Assembly (NCBI RefSeq): GCF_963675395.1
Contig: NZ_OY776222.1
Coordinates: 1,426,001-1,490,000 of the forward strand
Direction of reading: 5' to 3'
Length of the DNA: 64,000 nucleotides
Source: an uncultured Vibrio sp.
Lineage (GTDB): Bacteria > Pseudomonadota > Gammaproteobacteria > Enterobacterales > Vibrionaceae
Of the stretch, positions 1 through 8,650 are shown piece after piece; the first letter of the stretch is position 1, and each line of letters opens with the position of its first letter. Both the position numbers and the translations under genes were made by a program. Under the pieces are notes generated by a model. The model was not told where the DNA came from, ran no database searches, and saw only the letters and a program-made list of their open reading frames with translations.

Positions 1-29
1 AAAACAACCTAAATAGACAAGGAGCCAAC

Positions 30-503
30 GTGTCTAAATTTTTGTTTCCTCTCATCATTTTTGTTCTGGCGGCATTTTTCATTTATCGCACTTGGACAAA
101 CCACAAAGTGGCCGATGAAAACTTTGCCAAGGGACAAGCATTCCTACTAGAGAACGCCAAGAAAGACGGGGTCATCACAACAGAAAGTGGCCTGCAATAT
201 ATGGTGCTAGAGAAAGGCACGGGTGACATTCACCCTACAGCGACAAGCAAAGTAAAAGTGCATTATCATGGCACACTCATCGATGGTACGGTTTTCGATA
301 GTTCAGTAAACCGCGGCGAGCCTATCTCATTCGGTCTAAACCAAGTGATTAAAGGCTGGCAAGAGGGTGTTCAGTACATGGTAGAAGGTGAGAAGATTCG
401 CCTGTTCGTACCAAGCACTCTCGGCTACGGTAAAGGTGGTACGGGTCCAATTCCACCAGCCAGTGTGCTGATCTTTGATATTGAGTTGCTAGAAATTCAA
501 TAA
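30..503 (+). CDS. FKBP-type peptidyl-prolyl cis-trans isomerase, membrane-anchored
   Basis: Peptidyl-prolyl isomerase that speeds folding at proline bonds, probably in the periplasm. The 157-residue product has one hydrophobic segment at about residues 4-20 with no clear cleavage site, then a linker and an FKBP domain at about residues 60-155. Typical FKBP motifs are visible (VKVHYHGTLIDGTVFDSS, QVIKGWQEG, PSTLGYG). Translation starts at GTG, with AAGGAG six bases upstream. The gene converges on cyoE and shares a bidirectional terminator with it. The family is clear; the substrate is unknown, and membrane anchoring is inferred from the uncleaved N-terminal segment. Confidence 0.92.
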   Translation: MSKFLFPLIIFVLAAFFIYRTWTNHKVADENFAKGQAFLLENAKKDGVITTESGLQYMVLEKGTGDIHPTATSKVKVHYHGTLIDGTVFDSSVNRGEPISFGLNQVIKGWQEGVQYMVEGEKIRLFVPSTLGYGKGGTGPIPPASVLIFDIELLEIQ

Positions 504-511
504 TAAAAATT

Positions 512-545
512 AAAAACGCCGGATGACTACAATCCGGCGTTTTTC
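512..545. terminator. Bidirectional Rho-independent terminator (FKBP gene / cyoE)
   Basis: The stem ACGCCGGAT (516-524) pairs with ATCCGGCGT (532-540) around a 7-base loop. A T-run follows on the plus strand and an A-run precedes it, so it can end transcripts from both converging genes. Confidence 0.9.
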
Positions 546-566
546 TATTCAGAAAGTCACAAAGGT

Positions 567-1475
567 TCACATCATTGATAAATTGAGGTTGTGGTCTGCA
601 AGTAAAGCGATAAACAACACAAAAAGATGGTAGATAGAAAACTTAAAGGTTTCTATCGCGCTCCTTTCTTCCGGTGCAAACTTCAGCTTCCACGCATGGT
701 AAATAAACCCGGCGTTAAGCAGAAGTGAGGTAAATAGATAAATTAAGCCGACCATACCAACCAGCACTGGCATCACACATACCAAAGTCAGAAGTACGGA
801 ATACAACAGAATTGAGGTTTTGGTGTATTCGATACCATGCGTGACAGGAAGCATAGGGATATCCACTTTACGATATTCTTCCACTCGGTGAATCGCGAGT
901 GCCCAAAAGTGGGGCGGCGTCCAGATGAATATGATCATCACCAAAAGCCATGCATTACCGTGCAATTCGCCAGTTACCGCTGTCCACCCTAATAGTGGTG
1001 GCATCGCACCAGCTATGCCGGCTATCACAATATTTTGTGGCGTAGCCCGCTTGAGATACATGGTGTAGACAACCGCATAACCAAGCAAGCTCAATAATGT
1101 CATCCATGCGGTCAACGGGTTTACCCAAGCGTACAGCAGAACAAACCCTACTCCGCCTAAACAAACGGCAAATGTCACCACGGACTTCGGACTTGTGTCC
1201 CCAGAAGGCAACGGACGCTTATGGGTACGAGCCATTCGCGCGTCTATATGACGATCGATCAGGTGATTAAATGCCGCAGCAGAGCCTGCCATCAAACCGA
1301 TCCCGGCTAGCCCTATTGCCGCTTTTAACCAAGGAAACACAGCCACAGGAGCTAGACTCATACCAACTACGGCAGTCACCAGCATAAGTGCGACGACTTT
1401 CGGCTTGGTGAGCTTTAAGTAAGTGGAACCGATTCGCTTTCGTCCCTCTAAAGACAATACAATTTCTTTATTCAT
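567..1475 (-). CDS. cyoE: Protoheme IX farnesyltransferase (heme O synthase)
   Basis: Transfers a farnesyl group to heme B to make heme O, the first step towards heme A for cytochrome oxidase. It is an integral membrane protein of the UbiA prenyltransferase family. The 302-residue product, of normal length, shows the diphosphate-binding motif NxxxDxxxD (N70, D74, D78, in [11 protein letters not shown]), the second acidic loop EEYRKVD and many hydrophobic segments. It is the last gene of the minus-strand oxidase locus, and its start overlaps the end of the heme A synthase gene by 8 bases, indicating translational coupling. Some genomes call it ctaB. Confidence 0.95.
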   Translation of the reverse strand: MNKEIVLSLEGRKRIGSTYLKLTKPKVVALMLVTAVVGMSLAPVAVFPWLKAAIGLAGIGLMAGSAAAFNHLIDRHIDARMARTHKRPLPSGDTSPKSVVTFAVCLGGVGFVLLYAWVNPLTAWMTLLSLLGYAVVYTMYLKRATPQNIVIAGIAGAMPPLLGWTAVTGELHGNAWLLVMIIFIWTPPHFWALAIHRVEEYRKVDIPMLPVTHGIEYTKTSILLYSVLLTLVCVMPVLVGMVGLIYLFTSLLLNAGFIYHAWKLKFAPEERSAIETFKFSIYHLFVLFIALLADHNLNLSMM

Positions 1476-2487
1476 AGCGAACTCCTTTCACTTGATGACT
1501 CCAGTGTGTTTTTCCCTGCCACAAATAGAACTGACTCACACAAATCAGGCTCAACATAATCGCAGCACCTAATGTATGAGCCACAGCGACATAGATAGGT
1601 AACTGAAACACCACATTACTCACGCCGAGCATGATTTGGCAGATGAGCGTAATGCCAATCCACACCCCAAGGTTTCGTGAATGATGGGACTCTTGTTTGA
1701 ACAGCAGCATACAATAAGTAGCGACCACCAACGCCACAATTATGGCTCCAATGCGATGAGTAACGTGTATGGTCATTCTTGCCGGATACTCTAAAACGCC
1801 AAATTCGTAATTTTCGAACCCGGTTTGCCAGAACGAAAACGCTTCTTTCCAGGACAAATAACTGACCCAATCACCCTCACAGATGGGTAATGTAGTACAC
1901 ATCAAAGCGGCATAGTTTGAAGACGTCCAACCGCCAAGCAGCACCTGTAAAAGCACTACCACAAAGGCAACCATCGAGAATAAACGCACGGTATTGGTAG
2001 AAGGTGAAAAATAGAGATTACCTCGCGCTTTAAGTTGGCAATAAAATACCGCTTGTAATGCCAGCAAAGTAAAACCGCCAAGCAAATGAAGCATGACGAC
2101 AACAGGCATCAGTTTGAGTGTGACGGTCCACATCCCCAACATCGCTTGCCCAACAACCAGTAGACATAGCATGAAAGGTATCGAAACGTTAACCCGCTCT
2201 GAGCGTGATGCAATAACGGCTATAGCTAAGATGATGATTCCAAGCGTCCCGGCAAAATAACGATGGATCATCTCCAGCCAAGCTTTCTCATGCTCGACCG
2301 TTCGATCAGGAAAGTTCAGGTTGGCTCTTGCGACATCATCTTCATGGTGGGGAACCGACAAATGGCCATAGCAACCTGGCCAGTCAGGGCAACCTAATCC
2401 AGCGTCGGACAAACGCGTATATGCTCCAAGCATGATCACCACCAATGTAAGACATAAACTAACTCTTACCAGTCGAATTAACGTCAT
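1468..2487 (-). CDS. ctaA: Heme A synthase (COX15/CtaA family)
   Basis: Oxidises the C8 methyl of heme O to the formyl group of heme A, which the neighbouring aa3 oxidase needs. The 339-residue membrane protein has about eight hydrophobic segments. Paired histidine motifs typical of COX15 are visible ([24 protein letters not shown]), as is a cysteine pair in the second half (CTTLPIC). The length fits the proteobacterial family. It lies 9 bases downstream of the Sco-like gene and overlaps cyoE, so the heme-modification enzymes are made together with the oxidase subunits. Confidence 0.93.
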   Translation of the reverse strand: MTLIRLVRVSLCLTLVVIMLGAYTRLSDAGLGCPDWPGCYGHLSVPHHEDDVARANLNFPDRTVEHEKAWLEMIHRYFAGTLGIIILAIAVIASRSERVNVSIPFMLCLLVVGQAMLGMWTVTLKLMPVVVMLHLLGGFTLLALQAVFYCQLKARGNLYFSPSTNTVRLFSMVAFVVVLLQVLLGGWTSSNYAALMCTTLPICEGDWVSYLSWKEAFSFWQTGFENYEFGVLEYPARMTIHVTHRIGAIIVALVVATYCMLLFKQESHHSRNLGVWIGITLICQIMLGVSNVVFQLPIYVAVAHTLGAAIMLSLICVSQFYLWQGKTHWSHQVKGVRYE

Positions 2488-2496
2488 CGTTTCCCC

Positions 2497-3033
2497 CTAT
2501 CCCACTCGGGATAACTTAAGCAGTTTGCGTAAGTCAGCCAGCATATCCTTGCTAAGCTTGACCAAATCTTCGTTTGGCTGTGGTGTGTAGGACATAACTA
2601 ACTGCCCCAAAGGGTCAACAATGACCACTTGCCCTTGTTCAACTTTCTCTGCGACAGACGCATTTATCGCCATCTTCTCCATTGGTACCTCTACCGAATC
2701 TGACGACTCCGATGTCCATAGCACGGGCACCACGCGATCTTGGTATTTACCAAGGGCGACATGACTTTGCTTAAGAAGGTACAGTTGTTGTCGGCACTGC
2801 TGTTCGCACTGGTTGGGAACCACATAAGCCAATTGCCAACCGTGTACCGTTTGTGGGGCCGCTTGACCTAATTGTTCTAGCGTGGTGTAAGGTTCGATGA
2901 GTTGGCCGCGATTCGTCACACCACTCTGGTACCAGCCCTGGTTCAAAATTAACTTGGCAACAAGGGCTGGAAGGGCAAACAAGCACACTAACGAGATCAG
3001 GACAAAACGCCCTCTTGTTACTTTCGACGTCAT
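2497..3033 (-). CDS. Sco-like / thioredoxin-fold membrane-anchored protein of the oxidase operon
   Basis: A 178-residue protein with an N-terminal membrane anchor (about residues 11-30) and an extracytoplasmic domain carrying C76-xxx-C80. CxxxC is the copper-binding motif of Sco/PrrC assembly factors. The C-terminal DPLGQLVMSY also resembles the DPxG..Y end of that fold. The conserved distal histidine of true Sco proteins is not evident, so copper handling or thiol reduction during CuA assembly is an inference from motif and position. It lies between SURF1 (4-base overlap) and ctaA (9-base gap). Similar small proteins occur at this operon position in other gammaproteobacteria. Confidence 0.7.
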   Translation of the reverse strand: MTSKVTRGRFVLISLVCLFALPALVAKLILNQGWYQSGVTNRGQLIEPYTTLEQLGQAAPQTVHGWQLAYVVPNQCEQQCRQQLYLLKQSHVALGKYQDRVVPVLWTSESSDSVEVPMEKMAINASVAEKVEQGQVVIVDPLGQLVMSYTPQPNEDLVKLSKDMLADLRKLLKLSRVG

Positions 3034-3797
3034 TTTTCACCTCCATGTGATGAGACCGCCCTTAACCAACGAATTAAAACCACAACAGTAAGGAAGAGAA
3101 ACACGCCAGCCATAACAAACCATTGAACGGAATAACCAAAATGTTTAGCACTTGTCAGTGGTAATGGGTTCCATGGGAATTCGTAAGGCCAGTTAACTAA
3201 ATTGTCAGGCTGTAAAACCGCGGGCATTAATTCGATATTTAACATTTCATTCAGTTGAGAAATATTGAGATTTTGCACTCGAATGGACTCGCCCAGCTCA
3301 GGCATCAATTCGGAACTCAGTGGGTTCATTGATTTGCGGTACAAACGTCCAGTGACCCAAATAGGCGTGTCTAACTCTTTGACGATAGGCAATTCAGAAC
3401 GGGCGCTTTCCCCGACTACAAAGCCAAGTTCCATCAGTGCCAATATGTTCTGATCCTGACTCACCGACACCACCTGATAAGCGAGGTAACCCACAGCGCC
3501 GTTGTAGGTTTGGTTATCCAGCAAAATGATGGGTAAAGGCTCTGGGGCGACTTGTGCTTCAACCTTTACGCCAATGACGCTTTCTTGGCGCCAGTCATTG
3601 GTATCGAGTACGACATGCATTTCCTGATAGGGTAAGTCAGCTCTAGCGCGGAGAGTCTGCTCAAGTGCTTGTTTCTCCTCACCTCTCTCTAATTGCCAAA
3701 AGCCCAGTTTGACCAACAGAGAAAACACAGCCACAGTTAAACAAACTGCAGCCCAAAACCGCTTCGATAAAAGTAGCGTTAAAACCGGAGGTTCCAT
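3030..3797 (-). CDS. SURF1 family cytochrome oxidase assembly protein
   Basis: Assembly factor for aa3 oxidases, implicated in heme A insertion into subunit I. It shows the two expected terminal membrane segments (about residues 12-30, and near the C terminus before the last 15 residues). It also shows the family motifs GFWQLERGEEK after the first segment and HFGYSVQWF before the second. The chosen ATG at 3797 gives 255 residues, normal for the family. An in-frame ATG at 3830 adds 11 residues and the frame stays open to 3926. None of these starts has a good ribosome site, so the start is uncertain. The chosen ATG shares the bases CATG with the opposite-strand gene's ATG. Confidence 0.9.
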   Translation of the reverse strand: MEPPVLTLLLSKRFWAAVCLTVAVFSLLVKLGFWQLERGEEKQALEQTLRARADLPYQEMHVVLDTNDWRQESVIGVKVEAQVAPEPLPIILLDNQTYNGAVGYLAYQVVSVSQDQNILALMELGFVVGESARSELPIVKELDTPIWVTGRLYRKSMNPLSSELMPELGESIRVQNLNISQLNEMLNIELMPAVLQPDNLVNWPYEFPWNPLPLTSAKHFGYSVQWFVMAGVFLFLTVVVLIRWLRAVSSHGGEK

Positions 3798-4032
3798 GTC
3801 CACCGTATTCTTGTTCAAATTGACGCTCATCCTTTTGCTACTTTTCATTATATTCAACCTCGCAAAAGCGCTTATCGAAATGGTCCGTGAAGACCCTGAC
3901 AATCCCGACCGTGACCATAAACCCATGAGTCACTATTTAGGGCGACGAGTCATGTTTTCTGCTTTAGTTGTTATCCTGCTCCTCATCGCTCTTACATCTG
4001 GATGGATAGACCCGAACCCACGTCCCTACTAA
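3796..4032 (+). CDS. Small twin-transmembrane protein (DUF2909-like), antisense within the oxidase locus
   Basis: A 78-residue protein with hydrophobic segments at about residues 4-22 and 50-68, separated by a charged, Asp/Pro-rich loop (EDPDNPDRDHKP). It starts at ATG 3796 with GGAGG at 3787-3791, a strong ribosome site that rules out the longer open frame. It lies between ctaE and the SURF1 gene but on the opposite strand to all oxidase genes. Small twin-membrane proteins at this oxidase-operon position are known as DUF2909; the assignment rests on size, topology and position. The function is unknown. Confidence 0.8.
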   Translation: MSTVFLFKLTLILLLLFIIFNLAKALIEMVREDPDNPDRDHKPMSHYLGRRVMFSALVVILLLIALTSGWIDPNPRPY

Positions 4033-4046
4033 TGTTTGAGATTGAA

Positions 4047-4931
4047 CTAGAGCACATAAACAAAGACAAATAGGCACAACCAAACCACATCAACAAAGTG
4101 CCAATACCAACTGCCTGCCTGAAAAGCAAAATGGTTTTTCGGAGAAAAGTGGTCCTTCGCGATTCTAAACAGCAATACGATTAAGAAGATCGTTCCCAGA
4201 CAAACGTGCATGCCGTGGAAACCCGTCAGCATAAAGAAAGTATTACCGTAAACCCCGGATTGCAGAGTCAGCCCCATTTCCTGATAGGCATGGATGTACT
4301 CCTCCGCCTGATAAAATAGGAAAAAGCCCGCAAGAATAATGGTGATTTCTAACCAAACTACCAACGCCGTCCGCTTGTTTTGCTCCAAACTGATGTGGGC
4401 CATATGCAAGGTAACGGAAGAGAGCAAGAGAATAATGGTGTTGGTCAGAGGAATCCCTTGCCACGGCATCGCTTGGGTGGTTTCACCACCAGGCGTGGTC
4501 GTCAGTGGCCACATCGCTTCAAAATTGGGCCAGAGAACTTCATTGGTCATAAAGTTATTATCCGCCCCACCCAACCATGGAACGGCAACCATTCGTGCGT
4601 AGAACAGAGCGCCAAAGAACGCACCAAAGAACATTACCTCAGAGAATATGAACCAACTCATCCCCTGACGAAAAGATCGGGTAATTTGGGAACTGTATTT
4701 ACCTGTCAGCGACTCGGTAATCACGTTGCTAAACCAGCCAGCTAACATGTACAACAGAAACAGAAACCCCACGGTCAAAACAACACGACCAATCGAGCCG
4801 ACCGGACCTTCACTTTGGGTCCCCTGTACGGTCATACCTGCGCCGACAGCGACTAAGAACAGAGCAAACGCGCCAAGAATTGGCCAGCTGCTTTGAGCAG
4901 GAACATAATAAGTCCCAGGTTTATTACTCAT
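4047..4931 (-). CDS. ctaE: Cytochrome c oxidase subunit III
   Basis: Core membrane subunit of the aa3 oxidase, which stabilises turnover and proton uptake. The 294-residue product has seven hydrophobic segments. Typical subunit III signatures are present (FIFSEVMFFGAFFGALFYAR, HMAHISLEQNK, ALFYQAEEYIHA-like region, TGFHGMHVCLGT, NHFAFQAGSWYWHFVDVVWL). GTAAGGAGAG precedes the start. It lies 48 bases downstream of ctaG in the minus-strand operon. Confidence 0.96.
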   Translation of the reverse strand: MSNKPGTYYVPAQSSWPILGAFALFLVAVGAGMTVQGTQSEGPVGSIGRVVLTVGFLFLLYMLAGWFSNVITESLTGKYSSQITRSFRQGMSWFIFSEVMFFGAFFGALFYARMVAVPWLGGADNNFMTNEVLWPNFEAMWPLTTTPGGETTQAMPWQGIPLTNTIILLLSSVTLHMAHISLEQNKRTALVVWLEITIILAGFFLFYQAEEYIHAYQEMGLTLQSGVYGNTFFMLTGFHGMHVCLGTIFLIVLLFRIAKDHFSPKNHFAFQAGSWYWHFVDVVWLCLFVFVYVL

Positions 4932-4979
4932 GAGTTCTCTCCTTACAGACGTTAATTGGTCTGTGCTCTCTATGAGAGG

Positions 4980-5522
4980 CTAACTCCCTTCCGCTGGAGG
5001 CAGCTTGTAGAGTGTGTAAGACAGCGTTAACGTATTGATTGAATCTGGAATATCAGGCTCAATGTAAAAAATCAGTGGCATTTGCGCGTGTTGATTGCCT
5101 TCCAACGGCTGCTGGTTGAAGCAGAAACACTCGATCTTATTAAAGTACGCCGCGCCGTTACCCGGTGACACAGACGGTACCGCCTGTCCAACCAATTTGT
5201 GCCCGCTCTCGTTAAACGCAAGGTACTCGGTTTGGACGACCTGTCCGGGATGAACATCCATAGAAATGACTTTGGGTTTAAATTCCCAAGACATATCCGG
5301 ATGAACGTGCGCCATAAACTCAACTCGAATGATACGGCTCATGTCAGGCTGCATACCGGTTGGCTGAATCGCCGCCACTTCACTGGTTTTACCGTTAATA
5401 CCCAACGCGTCGCACATCACGTCGTACAAGGGGACCAAAGCAAACCCAAAGCCAAACATCAGCACTGTTGCCATCACTAGCTTGGTGATCAGTTTCTTGT
5501 TCGATGGATTAGATTGAGTCAC
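4980..5522 (-). CDS. ctaG: Cytochrome c oxidase assembly protein CtaG/Cox11
   Basis: Copper chaperone that delivers copper to the CuB site of subunit I. The 180-residue product has one N-terminal membrane segment (about residues 13-31) and a periplasmic domain. The domain contains the invariant copper ligand motif CFCF (in IECFCFNQQPL) and the FNESGHKLVGQA region of the family. It lies 15 bases downstream of ctaD and 48 bases upstream of ctaE, the usual place for cox11. Confidence 0.95.
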   Translation of the reverse strand: MTQSNPSNKKLITKLVMATVLMFGFGFALVPLYDVMCDALGINGKTSEVAAIQPTGMQPDMSRIIRVEFMAHVHPDMSWEFKPKVISMDVHPGQVVQTEYLAFNESGHKLVGQAVPSVSPGNGAAYFNKIECFCFNQQPLEGNQHAQMPLIFYIEPDIPDSINTLTLSYTLYKLPPAEGS

Positions 5523-5537
5523 GCTCGCCTCCTACAA

Positions 5538-7178
5538 CTAATCAATTTTAGGAGGTGTAGTGAAAGTATGGTGCGGAGCGGGACTTGGCACTGTCCATTC
5601 CAACCCTTCTGCTCGCTCCCAAGGTTTCGCCGTTGCTTTCTCACCGCCACGAATACACTTGATGACCACCCATAAGAAAATCAGCTGAGAAAGACCGAAG
5701 GCAAAACCACCAATAGAGACGATTTGGTTAACATCAGCAAACTGAATGGAGTAATCAGGGATTCGTCGTGGCATGCCCGCTAGTCCCAGAAAGTGCATGG
5801 GGAAGAACAACACGTTGACGGAAATTAGCGAGCACCAAAAATGCCACAGACTCAACTTGTGGTCATACATGTTGCCTGTCCATTTCGGAAGCCAATAATA
5901 AGCCGCTGCCATAATGGAGAACACCGCCCCAGACACCAGTACATAGTGGAAGTGAGCAACCACAAAATAGGTATCGTGATATTGAAAATCAGCTGGAACG
6001 ATAGCGAGCATTAACCCTGAGAATCCACCAATAGTGAATAGTACGATAAACGCAATCGCAAATAGCATTGGCGTTTCGAACGTGAGAGCACCACGCCACA
6101 TGGTCGCGACCCAGTTAAACACTTTCACCCCAGTGGGTACTGCAATCAGCATGGTGCAGTACATAAAGAATATTTCGGCAAACACAGGCATACCGGTAGT
6201 AAACATATGGTGAGCCCACACTAAGAACGAAAGTAGTGCGATGCTGGAGGTTGCATACACCATAGAATGGTAGCCAAACAACTTCTTACCACTAAACGCA
6301 GGAACAATTGCCGAGATGATGCCAAAGGAAGGAAGGATCATGATGTACACTTCTGGGTGACCAAAGAACCAGAAAATGTGTTGGAACATCACCGGATCCC
6401 CACCACCAGCCGCATCAAAGAAACTGGTACCAAAATACTTATCTGTCAGTACCATGGTTACCGCACCAGCCAGTACCGGCATGACCGCTATCAGTAGAAA
6501 TGCAGTGATTAGCCAAGTCCAGACAAACATCGGCATTTTGAACCAGGTCATGCCCGGTGCACGCATATTCACGATCGTTACGATGACATTGATCGCCCCC
6601 ATGATCGAGCTAATACCCATGATATGCACAGAGAACACAAACAAAGCCGTACTGTCCGGGCCGTAGGTGGTCGACAGCGGTGCGTAGAATGTCCAGCCAA
6701 AGTTAGGCGCGCCTCCTGGCAAGAACAGAGAGCTTAATAAAATGAGAAACGCAAAAGGTAGAATCCAAAAGCTCAGGTTATTCATCCGCGGTAAAGCCAT
6801 ATCTGGCGCACCAATCATCATCGGTATCATCCAGTTAGCCAAACCAGTAAATGCAGGCATCACAGCACCAAAGACCATGACTAAACCGTGAACTGTCGTC
6901 ATCTGGTTGAAAAACTCAGGTTCGACTAATTGTAAGCCTGGTTGAAACAGCTCTGCGCGAATGACCATCGCCATCGCTCCACCAGTAAGGAACATTGTGA
7001 AGCTAAACCAGAGATATAGTGTGCCGATGTCTTTATGGTTGGTCGAATACAACCAACGAGTAAGCCCTTTGGGCGCGTGATGAGCATCGTGATCATCATC
7101 GAGGGCAATCGTTGAATTTGCCGAGGTTTGCGCTTCAATCGGCGCAGACTTTATCGCTTTTTCTGCTGGCTTACTCAT
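5538..7178 (-). CDS. ctaD: Cytochrome c oxidase subunit I (aa3 type)
   Basis: Catalytic subunit carrying heme a and the heme a3-CuB centre, which reduces oxygen and pumps protons. The 546-residue product has twelve hydrophobic segments. The CuB motif [14 protein letters not shown], the paired histidines HHMFTTGMP, the heme ligands near HFHYVL and the D-channel style [10 protein letters not shown] region are visible. The start overlaps the ctaC stop by 4 bases (ATGA), so the two are translationally coupled. Confidence 0.97.
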   Translation of the reverse strand: MSKPAEKAIKSAPIEAQTSANSTIALDDDHDAHHAPKGLTRWLYSTNHKDIGTLYLWFSFTMFLTGGAMAMVIRAELFQPGLQLVEPEFFNQMTTVHGLVMVFGAVMPAFTGLANWMIPMMIGAPDMALPRMNNLSFWILPFAFLILLSSLFLPGGAPNFGWTFYAPLSTTYGPDSTALFVFSVHIMGISSIMGAINVIVTIVNMRAPGMTWFKMPMFVWTWLITAFLLIAVMPVLAGAVTMVLTDKYFGTSFFDAAGGGDPVMFQHIFWFFGHPEVYIMILPSFGIISAIVPAFSGKKLFGYHSMVYATSSIALLSFLVWAHHMFTTGMPVFAEIFFMYCTMLIAVPTGVKVFNWVATMWRGALTFETPMLFAIAFIVLFTIGGFSGLMLAIVPADFQYHDTYFVVAHFHYVLVSGAVFSIMAAAYYWLPKWTGNMYDHKLSLWHFWCSLISVNVLFFPMHFLGLAGMPRRIPDYSIQFADVNQIVSIGGFAFGLSQLIFLWVVIKCIRGGEKATAKPWERAEGLEWTVPSPAPHHTFTTPPKID

Positions 7179-8338
7179 ATTTCCTCCTTAGCACTCTTTT
7201 GTGCCTTAAAGGCATTGACGTCAGATGCTTGAACGGTATCGCCCGTATCATTACCCCACGCATTTCTCTGATAGGTTATGACGGCGGCGATCTCTTTATC
7301 ACTTAGCTGGTTAGCAAAAGATTGCATCGCGGTTCCCGCGCGACCATTCACAACCACTCCAATGTGTTCAGTCACATTACCTGTAGCCACTGGGCTGCCT
7401 TTAATGGCAGGAAATGCGCCTGGAATCCCTTCACCATTAGCCTGATGGCACACTGCACAGCGTGATGTATAAATCGCTTCGCCTTCTACCATCAGCTCAT
7501 CCATGGATAAGTCTTGGGTTAATGCCTCTTGAGCAGCGGCTTTCTGAAGGGCTATTTCTTCTTTTTTGCCAGATAGCCATTGGTCAAACTCTTGCTCTTC
7601 CATCGCATGCACCACAATCGGCATAAAACCGTGTGCGCGTCCGCAGAGCTCGGCGCATTGGCCCCGATACACACCTGGCTCGTCAATTCGTGTCCACGCT
7701 TCATTGATGAATCCAGGTACGGTGTCTTTCTTCACTGCAAAATCAGGTACCCACCACGAGTGAATCACATCGTCTGACGTGAGAAGGAAACGGACTTTTC
7801 GATTAACCGGAAGTACCAGCGGTTGATCCACTTCAAGTAAGTAATGAGCGCCTTTGGCTTCAACACCGTCGATCTGCTTCTGACTGGTTGCGAGAAGACT
7901 AAAAAACTCGACGTCTTGACCAAAATAGTTGTAATGCCACTTCCACTGCGAGCCAGTGATTTTGATGGTGAGATCAGATTGGCTGGTATCTTCCATTGCA
8001 ACTAAGGTTTTGGTTGCGGGAATCGCCATTGCCACAAGAATGATGATAGGGATAACCGTCCAAATAATTTCCACTTTGGTGCTCTCATGGAAATGAGCGG
8101 CAACGGCTCCTTTTGACTTGCGATGACGAATGATGGAATAGAACATGACACCAAAGACCACCAGGGCAATCGCACAGCAAATATAGAAGATCAGCATATG
8201 CAATTCATATACTTGCTCACTGATCGCTGTGACCCCTTTGGTCATGTTGTAATCATTGTCTTTTGACCATCCATAGGAGGAAAATATGATTAAAATCACA
8301 TTCAGTGTTAAGGCTAGAGTAGTCGCTAATCTTTTCAA
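7175..8338 (-). CDS. ctaC: Cytochrome c oxidase subunit II with C-terminal cytochrome c domain
   Basis: Electron-entry subunit of the oxidase. The 387-residue product has an N-terminal signal, two membrane segments (about residues 45-65 and 90-110) and a periplasmic cupredoxin domain with the CuA ligands ([12 protein letters not shown]). It ends in a fused cytochrome c domain with the heme motif CAVCH. The fusion marks a caa3-like form that can take electrons directly from soluble or bound c-type cytochromes. It is the first gene of the minus-strand locus, and its promoter should lie in 8339-8650. Confidence 0.96.
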   Translation of the reverse strand: MKRLATTLALTLNVILIIFSSYGWSKDNDYNMTKGVTAISEQVYELHMLIFYICCAIALVVFGVMFYSIIRHRKSKGAVAAHFHESTKVEIIWTVIPIIILVAMAIPATKTLVAMEDTSQSDLTIKITGSQWKWHYNYFGQDVEFFSLLATSQKQIDGVEAKGAHYLLEVDQPLVLPVNRKVRFLLTSDDVIHSWWVPDFAVKKDTVPGFINEAWTRIDEPGVYRGQCAELCGRAHGFMPIVVHAMEEQEFDQWLSGKKEEIALQKAAAQEALTQDLSMDELMVEGEAIYTSRCAVCHQANGEGIPGAFPAIKGSPVATGNVTEHIGVVVNGRAGTAMQSFANQLSDKEIAAVITYQRNAWGNDTGDTVQASDVNAFKAQKSAKEEI

Positions 8339-8650
8339 AAGATCTCTCCTCTGCTCAGCCGCTACGCTTACGCGAGCTTCCTTGCGTCCCGATGCAAATA
8401 TCGAACAAATTTACGAAAAATCGCAAAAACTGCGATTTCAACATGGTTTGTTATATTTATGTTAAAAGGCTAGTTATAGTTCTAAAGTTCTTCAAGAAAT
8501 AAAATGCGAATAAATTTTGTTCGATAATTAAAAAATAAATTCGGTTTATCGATTGCCCTCTTTGAATTGGAATTGAGAACCATTTACATTAATTGCAATC
8601 TATGACGAAAAGTCAAAACAGGTAGGCTCCCCACCTAAGGAAAGACAGAC
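8339..8650. promoter_or_regulatory. Divergent intergenic region between ctaC and the phosphohexomutase gene
   Basis: AT-rich, 312 bases, and must contain the promoters of both divergent units. One hairpin is visible: AAATCGCA (8418-8425) pairs with TGCGATTT (8431-8438) around a 5-base loop, without a T-run. No convincing operator or promoter could be fixed by eye. Confidence 0.5.

Noticed and set aside
3798-3926. Long N-terminal extension of SURF1
   Set aside because: The extra 43 residues are hydrophilic, overlap the start of the opposing gene, have no ribosome site and do not resemble SURF1; an 11-residue extension to 3830 remains possible.
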